This document shows positions 43,187 through 53,051 of a DNA stretch of 64,000 nt, one piece after another. Within the stretch, counting starts at the first letter, position 1. Each line of letters begins with the position of its first letter. A program made the translations under genes and the position numbers. Source of the DNA: Nemertoderma westbladi (Eukaryota; Xenacoelomorpha; Nemertodermatida; Nemertodermatidae); assembly GCA_032718475.1 (NCBI GenBank), contig JAUCBJ010001800.1, positions 16,862-80,861 of the forward strand. The letters are read 5' to 3'. The notes below the pieces were generated by a model, which was not told the DNA's origin, did not search any database, and worked only from the letters and a program-made list of their open reading frames with translations.

Positions 43187-44632
43187 TTGAACTCGGAGGA
43201 ACGACGACTGCAAATACGGCCATTGGACTCTTGTTGGCGGTGTACGCTACATGGACATGTCCGTAAAGACTGCCCAAATACAGACACCTGTCCTTCCTGT
43301 GGACGCAACCATGGCGGTTTGCTCAACACAGACAGTCATACGCCGACAAAACGCTTCACCAGGGAACACCCGGAAGCGGCAGCAAGATGCAACACAGCAT
43401 ATAAGGGTCGAGAGTCAAAAACAACACCGACTTTCGTGACATACATTAGAGATTGCTTCTCGGAACAATCAGGATCGTCGGATGAAGAGTCGGAAGACGA
43501 AGACGTTTACTTTGATACTGGAGACGAACAACCATCGATTGCGCTTCTGACGCCTGATCAACTAAAGGGGTTTAGTATAATTCCTGTCAAGATTACTGGC
43601 ACCAAAGGGAGCAAAAGGATCTACGCTATCCTGGATTCAGCCTCATCTCATAGCTACGTGGATGAGAAAGTAGCTGATGTTGTGACGGATCTCCGACAAG
43701 GTAAGAACGTCAGTTACACCGTAAGTAGTATGCATGGACAACGTGCAATACCAGTGACACGAGTTAAGTTGAACTTAGACACTCTTCTTCCGAAATCACA
43801 ACATAGCGAAAAGGAGAGGTCTTTGTTACCCTTTAAAGATTTAACCGTTGCGGCCACAAAGGACTTTAGTAACCTACTAGGTCCTGTCCCAGAACAATCC
43901 TTGGAGGACCGTAAGTACTTCAGACACCTTGGTGTACCTGAATGTCCTGTCAACTATAGGTCGGTAGCAATGCTGATCGGGACAGATCAATTCAACCTAC
44001 ATCAAGTGTGGGAAACCAGACCATCGGCAGTCGTAGCGGGAAACGCATACGCCTGTAGAACGCCGATAGGGTGGTATACTCGAGCGCCTGTGCGCACACT
44101 GGATATAAGTGACGAGGAAGACGATATACAAAGTACATGTAGTTTATTAACTACAACTTCGACTCATTCCTTTTCACACGACGTAGACTATACTACACTA
44201 CATTCGACAAAACATGACACGACGTGTGTAGTGAGTATGATAAGTCACAAGGAGCAGCTAATCCACCAGGTGAGTTTAGAACTTGGGAAGAAGACGAGTC
44301 AGCCAGAGATTCCATCGACGACAGATGATAACGCCGGAAGGCTTGCGAGTCTACCTCAACCAATAACCTCAACAATGCCCGTCGATATCGATGATGACGC
44401 GTTAAGAAATCATCAAGTGGAACAAGCTGCACTGGACAAAGAATTAACGGAGAAGACTATCAGGTGGTTAGAACAAGATACAGCCGAACCTGGTAGCTAT
44501 GAACCATGTATGTCGGAACAAGAGAAACAATCTTTGAAGATCATGGAAGATACTATCCGCCAGACGAAAGACGGACATTATGAGGTAGGGGTGCTATGCC
44601 GTAACCAACGTCCTAAACTTATAAATAACTAG
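43187..44632 (+). CDS. Element B zinc knuckle and aspartic protease
   Basis: The open stretch has no ATG start of its own (it opens at a TTG after a shift) and so is part of the gag-pol polyprotein. It begins with CWRCTLHGHVRKDC, a CCHC knuckle, followed by CPSCGRNHGG. The protease centre is AILDSASSHSYVDEKVA at about 43,620-43,680: the catalytic Asp is kept but the third position is Ala rather than the usual Gly. It then runs through VAMLIGTDQF and GNAYACRTPIGW to RPKLINN, the usual run-up to the RT, and stops. Homology resumes at once in another frame, marking a frameshift at about 44,630. Confidence 0.8.
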   Translation: MNSEERRLQIRPLDSCWRCTLHGHVRKDCPNTDTCPSCGRNHGGLLNTDSHTPTKRFTREHPEAAARCNTAYKGRESKTTPTFVTYIRDCFSEQSGSSDEESEDEDVYFDTGDEQPSIALLTPDQLKGFSIIPVKITGTKGSKRIYAILDSASSHSYVDEKVADVVTDLRQGKNVSYTVSSMHGQRAIPVTRVKLNLDTLLPKSQHSEKERSLLPFKDLTVAATKDFSNLLGPVPEQSLEDRKYFRHLGVPECPVNYRSVAMLIGTDQFNLHQVWETRPSAVVAGNAYACRTPIGWYTRAPVRTLDISDEEDDIQSTCSLLTTTSTHSFSHDVDYTTLHSTKHDTTCVVSMISHKEQLIHQVSLELGKKTSQPEIPSTTDDNAGRLASLPQPITSTMPVDIDDDALRNHQVEQAALDKELTEKTIRWLEQDTAEPGSYEPCMSEQEKQSLKIMEDTIRQTKDGHYEVGVLCRNQRPKLINN

Positions 44633-44706
44633 CCTTAAGACGTTTACACTCAATACGACAACGTCTATTAAAGGACGAGAAAGCCCATCTGCAGTATAAT
44701 ACTCAG

Positions 44707-47700
44707 ATGGAGACGTATTTAACGAAGGGATACGCTATCAGAATAACTAACCCAGAGATTGTGACTGACCAGACATACTACTTGCCACATCACTACGTGA
44801 GACACCCCGACAAACCAGACAAAGTACATGTAGTCAATGACTGCGCGGCGCTGTTTGAGGGAATGTCCCTCAATAGTGAGTTAATGGATGGACCAAACAT
44901 GAATAATTATCTCATGGGGGTGATTATGCGCTTCCGTCAGCGTCAAGTAGCCTTTACTTGTGACGTCGAAGCTATGTTTCACCAAGTGCGAGCGTTAGAG
45001 CGAGACAGAGACAGTTTTAGGTTCCTCTGGTACCCGGAAGGAGACTTAAGTCTACCACCGGCGACTTACCAAATGCAAGTTCGCGTTTTCGGTGCCAGGG
45101 ACAGCCCAAACTGTACGATGTACGCCCTAAAGCAAGCCGCTAGGGATCAGAAACATATATATGACCCAGAGATAATCAAGATCGTAGAACGCGACTTTTA
45201 TGTAGATGACGGATTACAGAGTTATGACACAGTAGAACGTGCTATAACAGTAGCACATCAATTACGGGACTGCTTAGCGGGCGGAGGTTTTAACCTCACC
45301 AAATTCGCCTCAAACAGTGCCGAATTGGTAGACTCATTCGGAACGACTGAGCGTGGAGGTGGTGACATTGACCTAGAGTTCGAACTACTACCGACGACCA
45401 AGGTGTTGGGGCTCTTTTGGGACCCAAACACGGACAACTTTCGAGTGAAGGTGAGACTGGACACTCAAGAAAACACTCTGACAAAGAGATCCTGCTTGTC
45501 AAAATTGAGTCGATTGTTCGATCCATTAGGTTTCATCAGCCCAATAATACTGCAAGCCAGAATTTATATGCGCAGTATTTGGAAGGATGGACTGACATGG
45601 GACGAGCCGATCTCATCAGAACAAGTGGACTTATGGAAAACCTGGGAGGCAGAATTATCTTCACTAGAGGATTATTCCATACCCAGAGTGTACTTTCCAT
45701 TACAAACGACATTTCCTGACAATTTGGAATTACATTGTTTTTCCGATGCCAGTGACAACGGCTTTGGTGTGGCAGCGTATTTACGCAGACAAGTAGACTC
45801 AGACGAGTTTGATGTTTCGCTCATTACTTCTAAGGCTAAAACCATGCCTACTAAGTATATGACGACACCATGCGCTGAGCTACAAGCCGCAACCCTGTCA
45901 ACCACAATCGTGAACCTTATACAGACGGAACTACAGTCAAGTTTACAGATATTTTATTGGACTGACGCGACGTTGGTTTTATTTTACATAAACAACGACA
46001 CACTTGAATTCAAGACATTCGTAGCTAACCGTCGCGCAGAAATTCTAGACCGTTCAATAAAGGAAGATTGGCGACATTGTCCCGGACCACAAAACCCAGC
46101 CGATATTGCGTCACGAGGAATGATGCCCGAGGAATTCTGTAAACCGGAGAACAAAGAATTTTGGCAGCACGGACCACAATTCTTGCAAAGATCAACACTA
46201 CATTGGCCGCCACTATACGACAACAAGTCTAACACTATCCCTAAAGACGCCGAAATTAAAAAACCAAAGAAAGGGAAAGCAAAGAAAAGGACGGCGGCTA
46301 AACTCAAGAAAAAACCAAAGGCGAAATGGAAAGATATAACTTCAAAGGTCAAGAACGGAAGACTTGCGAGCCTTTCTACACCAGACATATCGCCAGATGA
46401 TCAACCAGACACGTTACCAGACGTATCGCCAGACGCGTTACTAGACGGTCAACCAGACGTTTTGCCAGACATGTCACTAGATATTTCGCCGGATGTTCCG
46501 CGAAACATTTTACCAGACATGTCACAAAATGTTCTACCAGACACTAGTAACATATTGACAAATAGTAAAGCCGCAGTTTCTCTATTGGAGCGGCCTTCTA
46601 TTGACAAACAACCAGACGCGTTACTAGACGGTCAACCAGACGTTTTGCCAGACACGTCACTAGATATTTCACCAGATGTTCCGCGAAACATTTTACCAGA
46701 CATGTCACAAAATGTTCTACCAGACACTAGTAACATATTGACAAATAGTAAAGCCGCAGTTTCCCTATTGGAGCGGCCTTGTATTGACAAACTACCAAAT
46801 TTGACACACTTGAGCAACCATAAGCACAGTGAAACCTCATGTATTACAGATGTGGGTAGTACCTACGCTAATGTAAATACAGGTGTTACTTTGCGCTCAA
46901 GAGACATACCAAACTTGCAACCTATGGTGAGAACCGGGATTAATATCGGCAGAAAATTAAGTTTACCGAAACCCAGTGACCCCATAGAGTTCAAACCACC
47001 ATTAACGATCGACTTACAAAGTACCGACAATCAAGGTAAGAAGACAAAGAAGGACAAATTACTTGTAGACCCGGATGGATCAACAGTCAACAAGGGAATA
47101 CCTACCGGCGCACCCATGGGCCCTTCTAGTAATTCAAAACCTTCCAAATTCTCCATTGACTTACCTGATGACGTCACAAATACTTACGTCGACCGTATTG
47201 TAAACTTAACAGATTCTTGGACAAACGCTTGCCGAAAATTAGCGTGGATTGTACGTTTTGTACAATACGTTAAAGGCAAACGAGACTTTACACGTCGACT
47301 TACATTGACTGAGATTGACAGGTGTGAAATTAAATTAATTCGCCATTACCAACTGCGATATTTTGCGCGCGAATTCACATCTATAAGTCAAGGTCAACCA
47401 ATCAAGTCGTCACCAATATTGAGTTGGAGTCCGATAATTTATAATGGCTTAATTTGTCATAAATCTCGGCTTCAAAACATTGACTTTAACACAAACTTTA
47501 GATACCCAATAATAATACCGCAGCATCACGAATTACAACGTGCAATGATACTGGACGCACATTTACATCTGAAACACGCTGGAAGACACCACTGTCTTTC
47601 CTACTTACGTACAAGATTTGTATTAATTAGACCCAGTAAAGCGTTAAGTTTAGTGACACGTACGTGTATTATTTGTAAAAAGGTACATTCTAGAATAGGT

Positions 47701-48696
47701 ACCCAAGAAATGAGTGAACTTCCACAAGCACGACTTCAAGCATTCAGACCACCTTTTACAGAGACTGGAATTGATTGCTTTGGTCCCATACATACGAAAC
47801 GTGGACGTATACTAGTAAAACGCTGGGGACTGATTTTCACATGTATGTCCAGTAGGGCAGTTCATATTGAACGTGTGATGGATCTTTCCACCAACGCGTT
47901 TATACTAGCATTGCGGCGATTTATCGCTAGACGCGGACTAGTGAAATGCTTGTACTCAGACCAAGGGACAAACTTTGTTGGTGCTCGAAATGAGATTGCT
48001 AGAGCCTTTAAGAAATTAGATCATGATCAAATCTCAAACGAACTACGTCCTTACAAGATTGTTTGGAAGTTTAATCCTCCAGATAGTCCATGGAGAGGCG
48101 GAGTCTGGGAGAGATTGATTAGATCTATAAAAACAGCCATGGCAAAGGTCATTCCAGTAAACCACATCTTGACAGACGACCAACTGACAACACTGTTTGT
48201 TGAAATCGAGGCAATACTAAATACTAGACCAATAGTATTAGTACCCGATGACAAACAATCCCAGTTTGCTTTAACACCAGCACACCTGCTTATGCAGGCA
48301 CCGACTACATTAACGCCTATTTCTTTTCCAATGGAAGGCGATAGCTACGGTAGAAAAGCGTGGAAAATCACGCAACTACTAGCTAACAAATTCTGGGAAA
48401 TATGGCAAAACCATTATTTGCCCTCTATTTCTGCCAGAACAACATGGTACAATAACACCCGCGCATTAAAGCCGGGAGATCACGTGCTGTTAGCAGAAGT
48501 GAATCTAAAAAGACGCTTCTGGATAACAGGTGTAATTTTAGACACACATCCATCTATGGATGGAGTAACAAGAACTGTGACGGTACGGACAATTGACGGT
48601 CGTACAGTAGACAGACCGACTCAACGTCTCGTACTTCTTGAAGAGTCTCGAAACGAGTCTGGAGACTACAAATCTCCAACAAATGTTAGTAAATAA
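44707..48696 (+). CDS. Element B reverse transcriptase, RNase H and integrase
   Basis: 1329 codons, open to TAA. RT: HVVNDCAALFEGMSLNSEL, CDVEAMFHQV, catalytic YVDD at residues 165-168. RNase H: LHCFSDASDNGFGVAAY, CAELQAA, YWTDATLVL, RHCPGPQNPADIASRG. A Pro/Asp-rich linker (about 545-700) contains a 61-residue unit repeated twice (PDALLDGQPDVLPD... at 46,427-46,793). Integrase: CIIC zinc half, TGIDCFGP with D1023, YSDQGTNF with D1085 and GGVWERLIRSIK with E1135, so the DDE triad is intact. It ends with the C-terminal domain VNLKRRFWITG ... PTQRLVLLEE. BEL/Pao family, with all catalytic residues present. Confidence 0.92.
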   Translation: METYLTKGYAIRITNPEIVTDQTYYLPHHYVRHPDKPDKVHVVNDCAALFEGMSLNSELMDGPNMNNYLMGVIMRFRQRQVAFTCDVEAMFHQVRALERDRDSFRFLWYPEGDLSLPPATYQMQVRVFGARDSPNCTMYALKQAARDQKHIYDPEIIKIVERDFYVDDGLQSYDTVERAITVAHQLRDCLAGGGFNLTKFASNSAELVDSFGTTERGGGDIDLEFELLPTTKVLGLFWDPNTDNFRVKVRLDTQENTLTKRSCLSKLSRLFDPLGFISPIILQARIYMRSIWKDGLTWDEPISSEQVDLWKTWEAELSSLEDYSIPRVYFPLQTTFPDNLELHCFSDASDNGFGVAAYLRRQVDSDEFDVSLITSKAKTMPTKYMTTPCAELQAATLSTTIVNLIQTELQSSLQIFYWTDATLVLFYINNDTLEFKTFVANRRAEILDRSIKEDWRHCPGPQNPADIASRGMMPEEFCKPENKEFWQHGPQFLQRSTLHWPPLYDNKSNTIPKDAEIKKPKKGKAKKRTAAKLKKKPKAKWKDITSKVKNGRLASLSTPDISPDDQPDTLPDVSPDALLDGQPDVLPDMSLDISPDVPRNILPDMSQNVLPDTSNILTNSKAAVSLLERPSIDKQPDALLDGQPDVLPDTSLDISPDVPRNILPDMSQNVLPDTSNILTNSKAAVSLLERPCIDKLPNLTHLSNHKHSETSCITDVGSTYANVNTGVTLRSRDIPNLQPMVRTGINIGRKLSLPKPSDPIEFKPPLTIDLQSTDNQGKKTKKDKLLVDPDGSTVNKGIPTGAPMGPSSNSKPSKFSIDLPDDVTNTYVDRIVNLTDSWTNACRKLAWIVRFVQYVKGKRDFTRRLTLTEIDRCEIKLIRHYQLRYFAREFTSISQGQPIKSSPILSWSPIIYNGLICHKSRLQNIDFNTNFRYPIIIPQHHELQRAMILDAHLHLKHAGRHHCLSYLRTRFVLIRPSKALSLVTRTCIICKKVHSRIGTQEMSELPQARLQAFRPPFTETGIDCFGPIHTKRGRILVKRWGLIFTCMSSRAVHIERVMDLSTNAFILALRRFIARRGLVKCLYSDQGTNFVGARNEIARAFKKLDHDQISNELRPYKIVWKFNPPDSPWRGGVWERLIRSIKTAMAKVIPVNHILTDDQLTTLFVEIEAILNTRPIVLVPDDKQSQFALTPAHLLMQAPTTLTPISFPMEGDSYGRKAWKITQLLANKFWEIWQNHYLPSISARTTWYNNTRALKPGDHVLLAEVNLKRRFWITGVILDTHPSMDGVTRTVTVRTIDGRTVDRPTQRLVLLEESRNESGDYKSPTNVSK

Positions 48697-48750
48697 TTAG
48701 GAGTTTACAAATAGATTTCCACGTACCTGTACACTGTAGTAAGGACAGCG

Positions 48751-48846
48751 GTAGAATTCCATTGTCTTTATATGTGAACATTGAGGGTAGTACCCTTATG
48801 TGTCACATAGGAGCGGGATTTGTAGGTATAAGAAATGGAATTCTAC
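48751..48846 (+). promoter_or_regulatory. Element B internal polypurine motif within an inverted repeat
   Basis: AGGAGCGGG at 48,809-48,817 resembles the 3' PPT (ATGGAGCGG at 53,845-53,853). It is framed by a perfect 13-bp inverted repeat, GTAGAATTCCATT (48,751) and AATGGAATTCTAC (48,834), and an inner AGGGT-AGT-ACCCT hairpin. The interval 48,697-49,358 has no other supported content apart from one copy of the 17-nt motif at 48,981. Confidence 0.45.
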
Positions 48847-49358
48847 TTGGAACTCACAATATTGAGACATTTTCGAAATTTTAGACAATCCATTTGGATT
48901 TGAAAATTTTTTAAAATTTTCTCCAGTGAATAGATTTCAGGGTACAGTCGGGTGGAACTTAAAATTTGAGAAACAAGAGAGGAAGACTTGCGAGCCTTTC
49001 TTAAAAATTTTAATTAAATTTTACACGGTCTTGTTTCAATAAGTTACGTCAAAATAGACTTCCCTATATTTATTACTAATTCTTGACTGCTTATTTTCTG
49101 ATAATAGTTTGGGATCAAAAAGTGAGTATTTTAGACTCACAGCCAGTTTAGCCCAAATTCGTTTTTATTTTCGGCAAAAAATTTTAGATAAGAAGCAGCG
49201 TGTCATTAAAGAAACCCTAGATCTTAGGCTATGGGTAGGAGGTTAGAGCGTTGTCGAGCCAAAAGGGCAGACGAAAACTCTCACATCTCCTCACAACTAA
49301 CTACAAACTCTGTTGTATTCCCTCTAGTAGTAATGATTATGTAACTACACCTCTAATT

Positions 49359-52300
49359 ATGGAGAAGGAGATACATGGAGAGCCGAGATGGGGATATGAT
49401 ATCCAAGAGGAAGTAGCAGCGCCATTCGAGAGATTTGGAGCCAAAGACTACACTATATTTGGTATAAAGGAATTATCAGAAAGTACAGCGAAACTCGCGA
49501 GAACTAAATATGACTCAAACGTATTAAAGAGAAGGCAAAACGCATTAAATGAAAGAATCAAAAGTTTGCGCAAAACCTTCAATGAACTTTACCCGTACGA
49601 CGCTTTGTGTGATACGGGAGACATTAGCGAAGACCCCGATACTGAAATTAGTCGTTTGTATCATACCATGCAATACCTAAAGGCGCACGAACCTATGCCT
49701 GCGGTACACGTTGAATTCGATGGAATGCACCTTTACAGACGAACTCGAGGGGACGATAGAGAAACAAAGGAAGCATTTTCAGTTTATAAACTTTATTATC
49801 AATGCGGTTCTTGTATGCGCAAACAACGAAATGCGATTCCAATGCGTTTGAATAAGGAAAATCCCGAACCGATATTGGCGAGGTGTTCGAACCATCAACG
49901 ACTACGCTACCAGGAAGGAGGGTATCCTTTATCAAATCCATATCATTCGTTTGCTATGACTGGACCAAAGGCGGGAGAAACTGTCGTTTACCCACCTAAG
50001 GTTGTTGAACCCGATGCATTTGAACTTACGCTGGACGAGGCGAATCAGTCAACCCGCGAAAAGAAAGAAGCTCTTAGCCTATACAGAGCCTACAAGGCTT
50101 TCGAGAAAGGTGAGATGGAAGAATGGGGCGGAAGACTCGCGAGCCTACCTTACCATTGGACGTCACACGATCAAACTCCAGCTAAGGAGATGACACCGGA
50201 AGTTTTCGAGAGCATAAACTTTGCTCAAAACGTTATTCAGAGACTACAGATTGCATCCCCGGAGAGGACAAGAGAAATGCAACCATATAGTACTTCGACT
50301 ACGAAACCATTGAGTACGACACTCAATTTTCCTATTAGTATACCAGTCCGACAGGATACGACGTACGAAATACCCATCGTGGATCATCCAGAAATCATTT
50401 CAAACTTGGAGTTCCTTCCTGCAGTTGTTTTTAGCGATATGAGTAAGATATATGATTTACGTAGACATATTACTCAAAAGGTCGTGTATAACGTTCCACC
50501 TCATATTCAAGACTTTAGGGAACTGGATAGAGCTGGTGCTGATATAGCTCCGAGTAATTTGAAAGGATATTTAACCAGAACGATTCGTTTATGGATTGGA
50601 ACTGGAACCTTCGAGTTGGATACAGATATTGCCGCGGATTGGCAAGGTAAGCTTATTCGTTTTGAAGATGATAAGGACATAGAGAAGATTTGGCAACCTT
50701 CGGAAGAATTGTTGGACGAATGGAATAGAACGTTTAGATCGTTTCAGGAAAATGGTTACATGTTTTACGATAACGAGGGCGGCAGTCATCAACAGAGTTT
50801 GACTTCTAAGACTATACAAATTAGAGCGGCGGACGGAGTCTTGCACGTTTTCAGTAGACAAAGGAGCGACAAACGAATGCCGATACCTCCAGCAAATACA
50901 AAGCGACACCATCTCATCACTGACATAGTAAAGAAGATGGACCAAGCTTGTAATATCGATGCTAGAATGCTACCGAAGATGGTAAGAAATATGATTTTAG
51001 ATAAAACTGTCGTAAAGATTGGATCAGGAGTAAGAGAGGACTTAATTAGCGACTTCGCCGGCATGACGGACAGCAATGACCGACTACCGACACCGTACGT
51101 CGACACTCGACCTCTTATTTTGTGGTCTATAGAACAGGGATATTTTCGTGAGTATAATACTCAGAAGACTGGAACTGGATACATTTCCTACCTGTTATTC
51201 AATTGGGATTATAAGGAAAGTAAGAGAGCTAAGTATATTGAGACTTATGGAGAAGGTGATACTCCAGATATGAGTGAGTTTGAATCACAGCTCAAATGGA
51301 GAGGATGCGTGTATTGGGCTATTACGTCACCTCCAAGAGCGGTCTTACAATATTATTTAGCAATAGAGTCGTCAGTGAATGTTTGCTTAATCGCCGACAT
51401 TGTGTCTCGGACTCTTAAAAGACATCCACTTTGTCTCGGAGAAGATCATACGTTCTACATGGAAGGGAGAATTCATACCGACGTGTTTAGACGATTTCTT
51501 GAACCCTTCTACAACTCCGACGCTCAGTGTAATGCCTTTACTCGAGCAGGATTTAGTATATTTCGAGACGTGTATCTTCGCTGTGCGGGATCTCTTATCG
51601 AAAGACCATCTATGTTTACATTGTTACCCTATGAAGGAGAACGTATCGTGGAGGTTATGGATGAATCACGGCAGACGCGCGCGCCTATCGGTCACCTTGG
51701 TGATGATTTCGAAGTAACGACAACAATCACTGACGATCCTTTAGAGGAACTTCTTGAGATAGAAAGGAACCTCCCGAAGAAATCTCAGACGGAGATTCGA
51801 CAACTTGAAGCAACAGATGCTGTAGTTTGTATACAACCTTCAGAAACATACCAACCCATAGATCCAGATGATTATGATTATAGTGTGGGAGGAAGCGCTC
51901 GACCAATTGGAGATCTTATATACGAACGAGTGTGGTACCCTGCCAATACGATGTGTGGTAAATGTGGCGTCGCTGGACATCATTTGACCAAGTGCAGTGG
52001 AAAGCACATTACTACGACTCAACTAATCTGTGGATGGTGTGGAGATCAAGGGTCTCATACCTTTTATACTTGCTGGAGATTTATGGCTCAATGTACTTAT
52101 TGCAATATAAAAGGGCATCGAGCATCTGAATGCCAACTAAGAGACATACCTTATGAACACGAATCTGTAAAACTCGTGAGAAAACTATTCGATGAGTGGG
52201 AATATTTAGCCGACGAACATGTATCGGCACAAAGAAGACGATTTCCGATGAGAGCGCATCTTGGATTTTGGGCGGTAAATCCTCAAACTATGATGTCGGA

Positions 52301-53051
52301 AGGATACATCTCCGCTATGCCCCAATATGACGAACTTATCGAGGAAGTCGACATTTTGCCTCACGATAGTGGATATAGAGTGGTGCGCGAGTATCTATTA
52401 CAGATTCACCCGGACAACAAGAACACGTGGAATTTTCAGAAAGTTGTGAATCGTATCACGTATGGTGAATTTGATCGTTTCCGAACTGAAAAGCGGAATA
52501 AGGGAGCTTGGTTAACCGTCGCATGGGCATACCGAGCCGCGTTTTACCACAAACGTATACGAGCGAGCGTATTCGAGGAAGAGGAGATCCTAGAGGCGAC
52601 AAATATACCAGCCACTCCGGTTGCGCCGTCTGCACGTCACCCTCGGGAGGACGGACAGGGTAGGATCATAAGGGTCAAGAAAGTGAGCCAACAATTAAAG
52701 AAGTCTATTAATATAGAAGAACGCAAGGGAGTTGAGCCGACCATTCGAATTACTCGGGATACGGTATCGCTTCCTAGAGAACCAACAGGAGGATCGGGAC
52801 ATACACCAGCTGATCAAAAGGGGGTGCAAGCTACTCTTGGGTCTGCATCGTCCGCTTCCCGCGCGTTCCCAGACGTTTTACCAACTGTAGTGACAACTGA
52901 TCGGTCACGAGGAATCGGTCGAGGTTTTGGGATACCAAATAGACGAATTTGCGAGGAAATAGTCGCACCGTCTCCCAACGTACAAGCAAAACCAGTGACT
53001 CGCCCCACGAGTCCCATATCGCGAGCAAAGTCACCTGTGCGCAGTTTTTGA
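49359..53051 (+). CDS. Element B ORF3: zinc-ribbon, DEDDy exonuclease-like and zinc-knuckle protein
   Basis: First in-frame ATG at 49,359 gives 1230 codons; the frame opens upstream at 49,239, so a spliced start is possible. Order: helical basic N-terminus; CxxC-CxxH at C149, C152, C176, H179; a central region (about 400-690) with the three exonuclease motifs. Exo I is FYDNEGG (D471, E473) followed by KTIQIRAADGVLHVF. Exo II is VVKIGSGVREDL (D561) with YVDTRPL. Exo III is W...ITSP...QYYLAIES (Y666, E670 in place of Asp). This matches RNase D/WRN/Egalitarian-type 3'-5' exonucleases. Three zinc knuckles follow (C866, C891 and C912 onward), then a conserved-looking globular piece and a Ser/Pro/Arg tail. 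No signal peptide or membrane segment, so not an envelope protein. Confidence 0.7.
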   Translation: MEKEIHGEPRWGYDIQEEVAAPFERFGAKDYTIFGIKELSESTAKLARTKYDSNVLKRRQNALNERIKSLRKTFNELYPYDALCDTGDISEDPDTEISRLYHTMQYLKAHEPMPAVHVEFDGMHLYRRTRGDDRETKEAFSVYKLYYQCGSCMRKQRNAIPMRLNKENPEPILARCSNHQRLRYQEGGYPLSNPYHSFAMTGPKAGETVVYPPKVVEPDAFELTLDEANQSTREKKEALSLYRAYKAFEKGEMEEWGGRLASLPYHWTSHDQTPAKEMTPEVFESINFAQNVIQRLQIASPERTREMQPYSTSTTKPLSTTLNFPISIPVRQDTTYEIPIVDHPEIISNLEFLPAVVFSDMSKIYDLRRHITQKVVYNVPPHIQDFRELDRAGADIAPSNLKGYLTRTIRLWIGTGTFELDTDIAADWQGKLIRFEDDKDIEKIWQPSEELLDEWNRTFRSFQENGYMFYDNEGGSHQQSLTSKTIQIRAADGVLHVFSRQRSDKRMPIPPANTKRHHLITDIVKKMDQACNIDARMLPKMVRNMILDKTVVKIGSGVREDLISDFAGMTDSNDRLPTPYVDTRPLILWSIEQGYFREYNTQKTGTGYISYLLFNWDYKESKRAKYIETYGEGDTPDMSEFESQLKWRGCVYWAITSPPRAVLQYYLAIESSVNVCLIADIVSRTLKRHPLCLGEDHTFYMEGRIHTDVFRRFLEPFYNSDAQCNAFTRAGFSIFRDVYLRCAGSLIERPSMFTLLPYEGERIVEVMDESRQTRAPIGHLGDDFEVTTTITDDPLEELLEIERNLPKKSQTEIRQLEATDAVVCIQPSETYQPIDPDDYDYSVGGSARPIGDLIYERVWYPANTMCGKCGVAGHHLTKCSGKHITTTQLICGWCGDQGSHTFYTCWRFMAQCTYCNIKGHRASECQLRDIPYEHESVKLVRKLFDEWEYLADEHVSAQRRRFPMRAHLGFWAVNPQTMMSEGYISAMPQYDELIEEVDILPHDSGYRVVREYLLQIHPDNKNTWNFQKVVNRITYGEFDRFRTEKRNKGAWLTVAWAYRAAFYHKRIRASVFEEEEILEATNIPATPVAPSARHPREDGQGRIIRVKKVSQQLKKSINIEERKGVEPTIRITRDTVSLPREPTGGSGHTPADQKGVQATLGSASSASRAFPDVLPTVVTTDRSRGIGRGFGIPNRRICEEIVAPSPNVQAKPVTRPTSPISRAKSPVRSF

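Noticed and set aside
49359-53051. ORF3 of element B as an envelope glycoprotein
   Set aside because: It is in the env position, but there is no signal peptide, no membrane span and no furin-like or fusion-peptide pattern. It has zinc-binding and exonuclease-like motifs instead.
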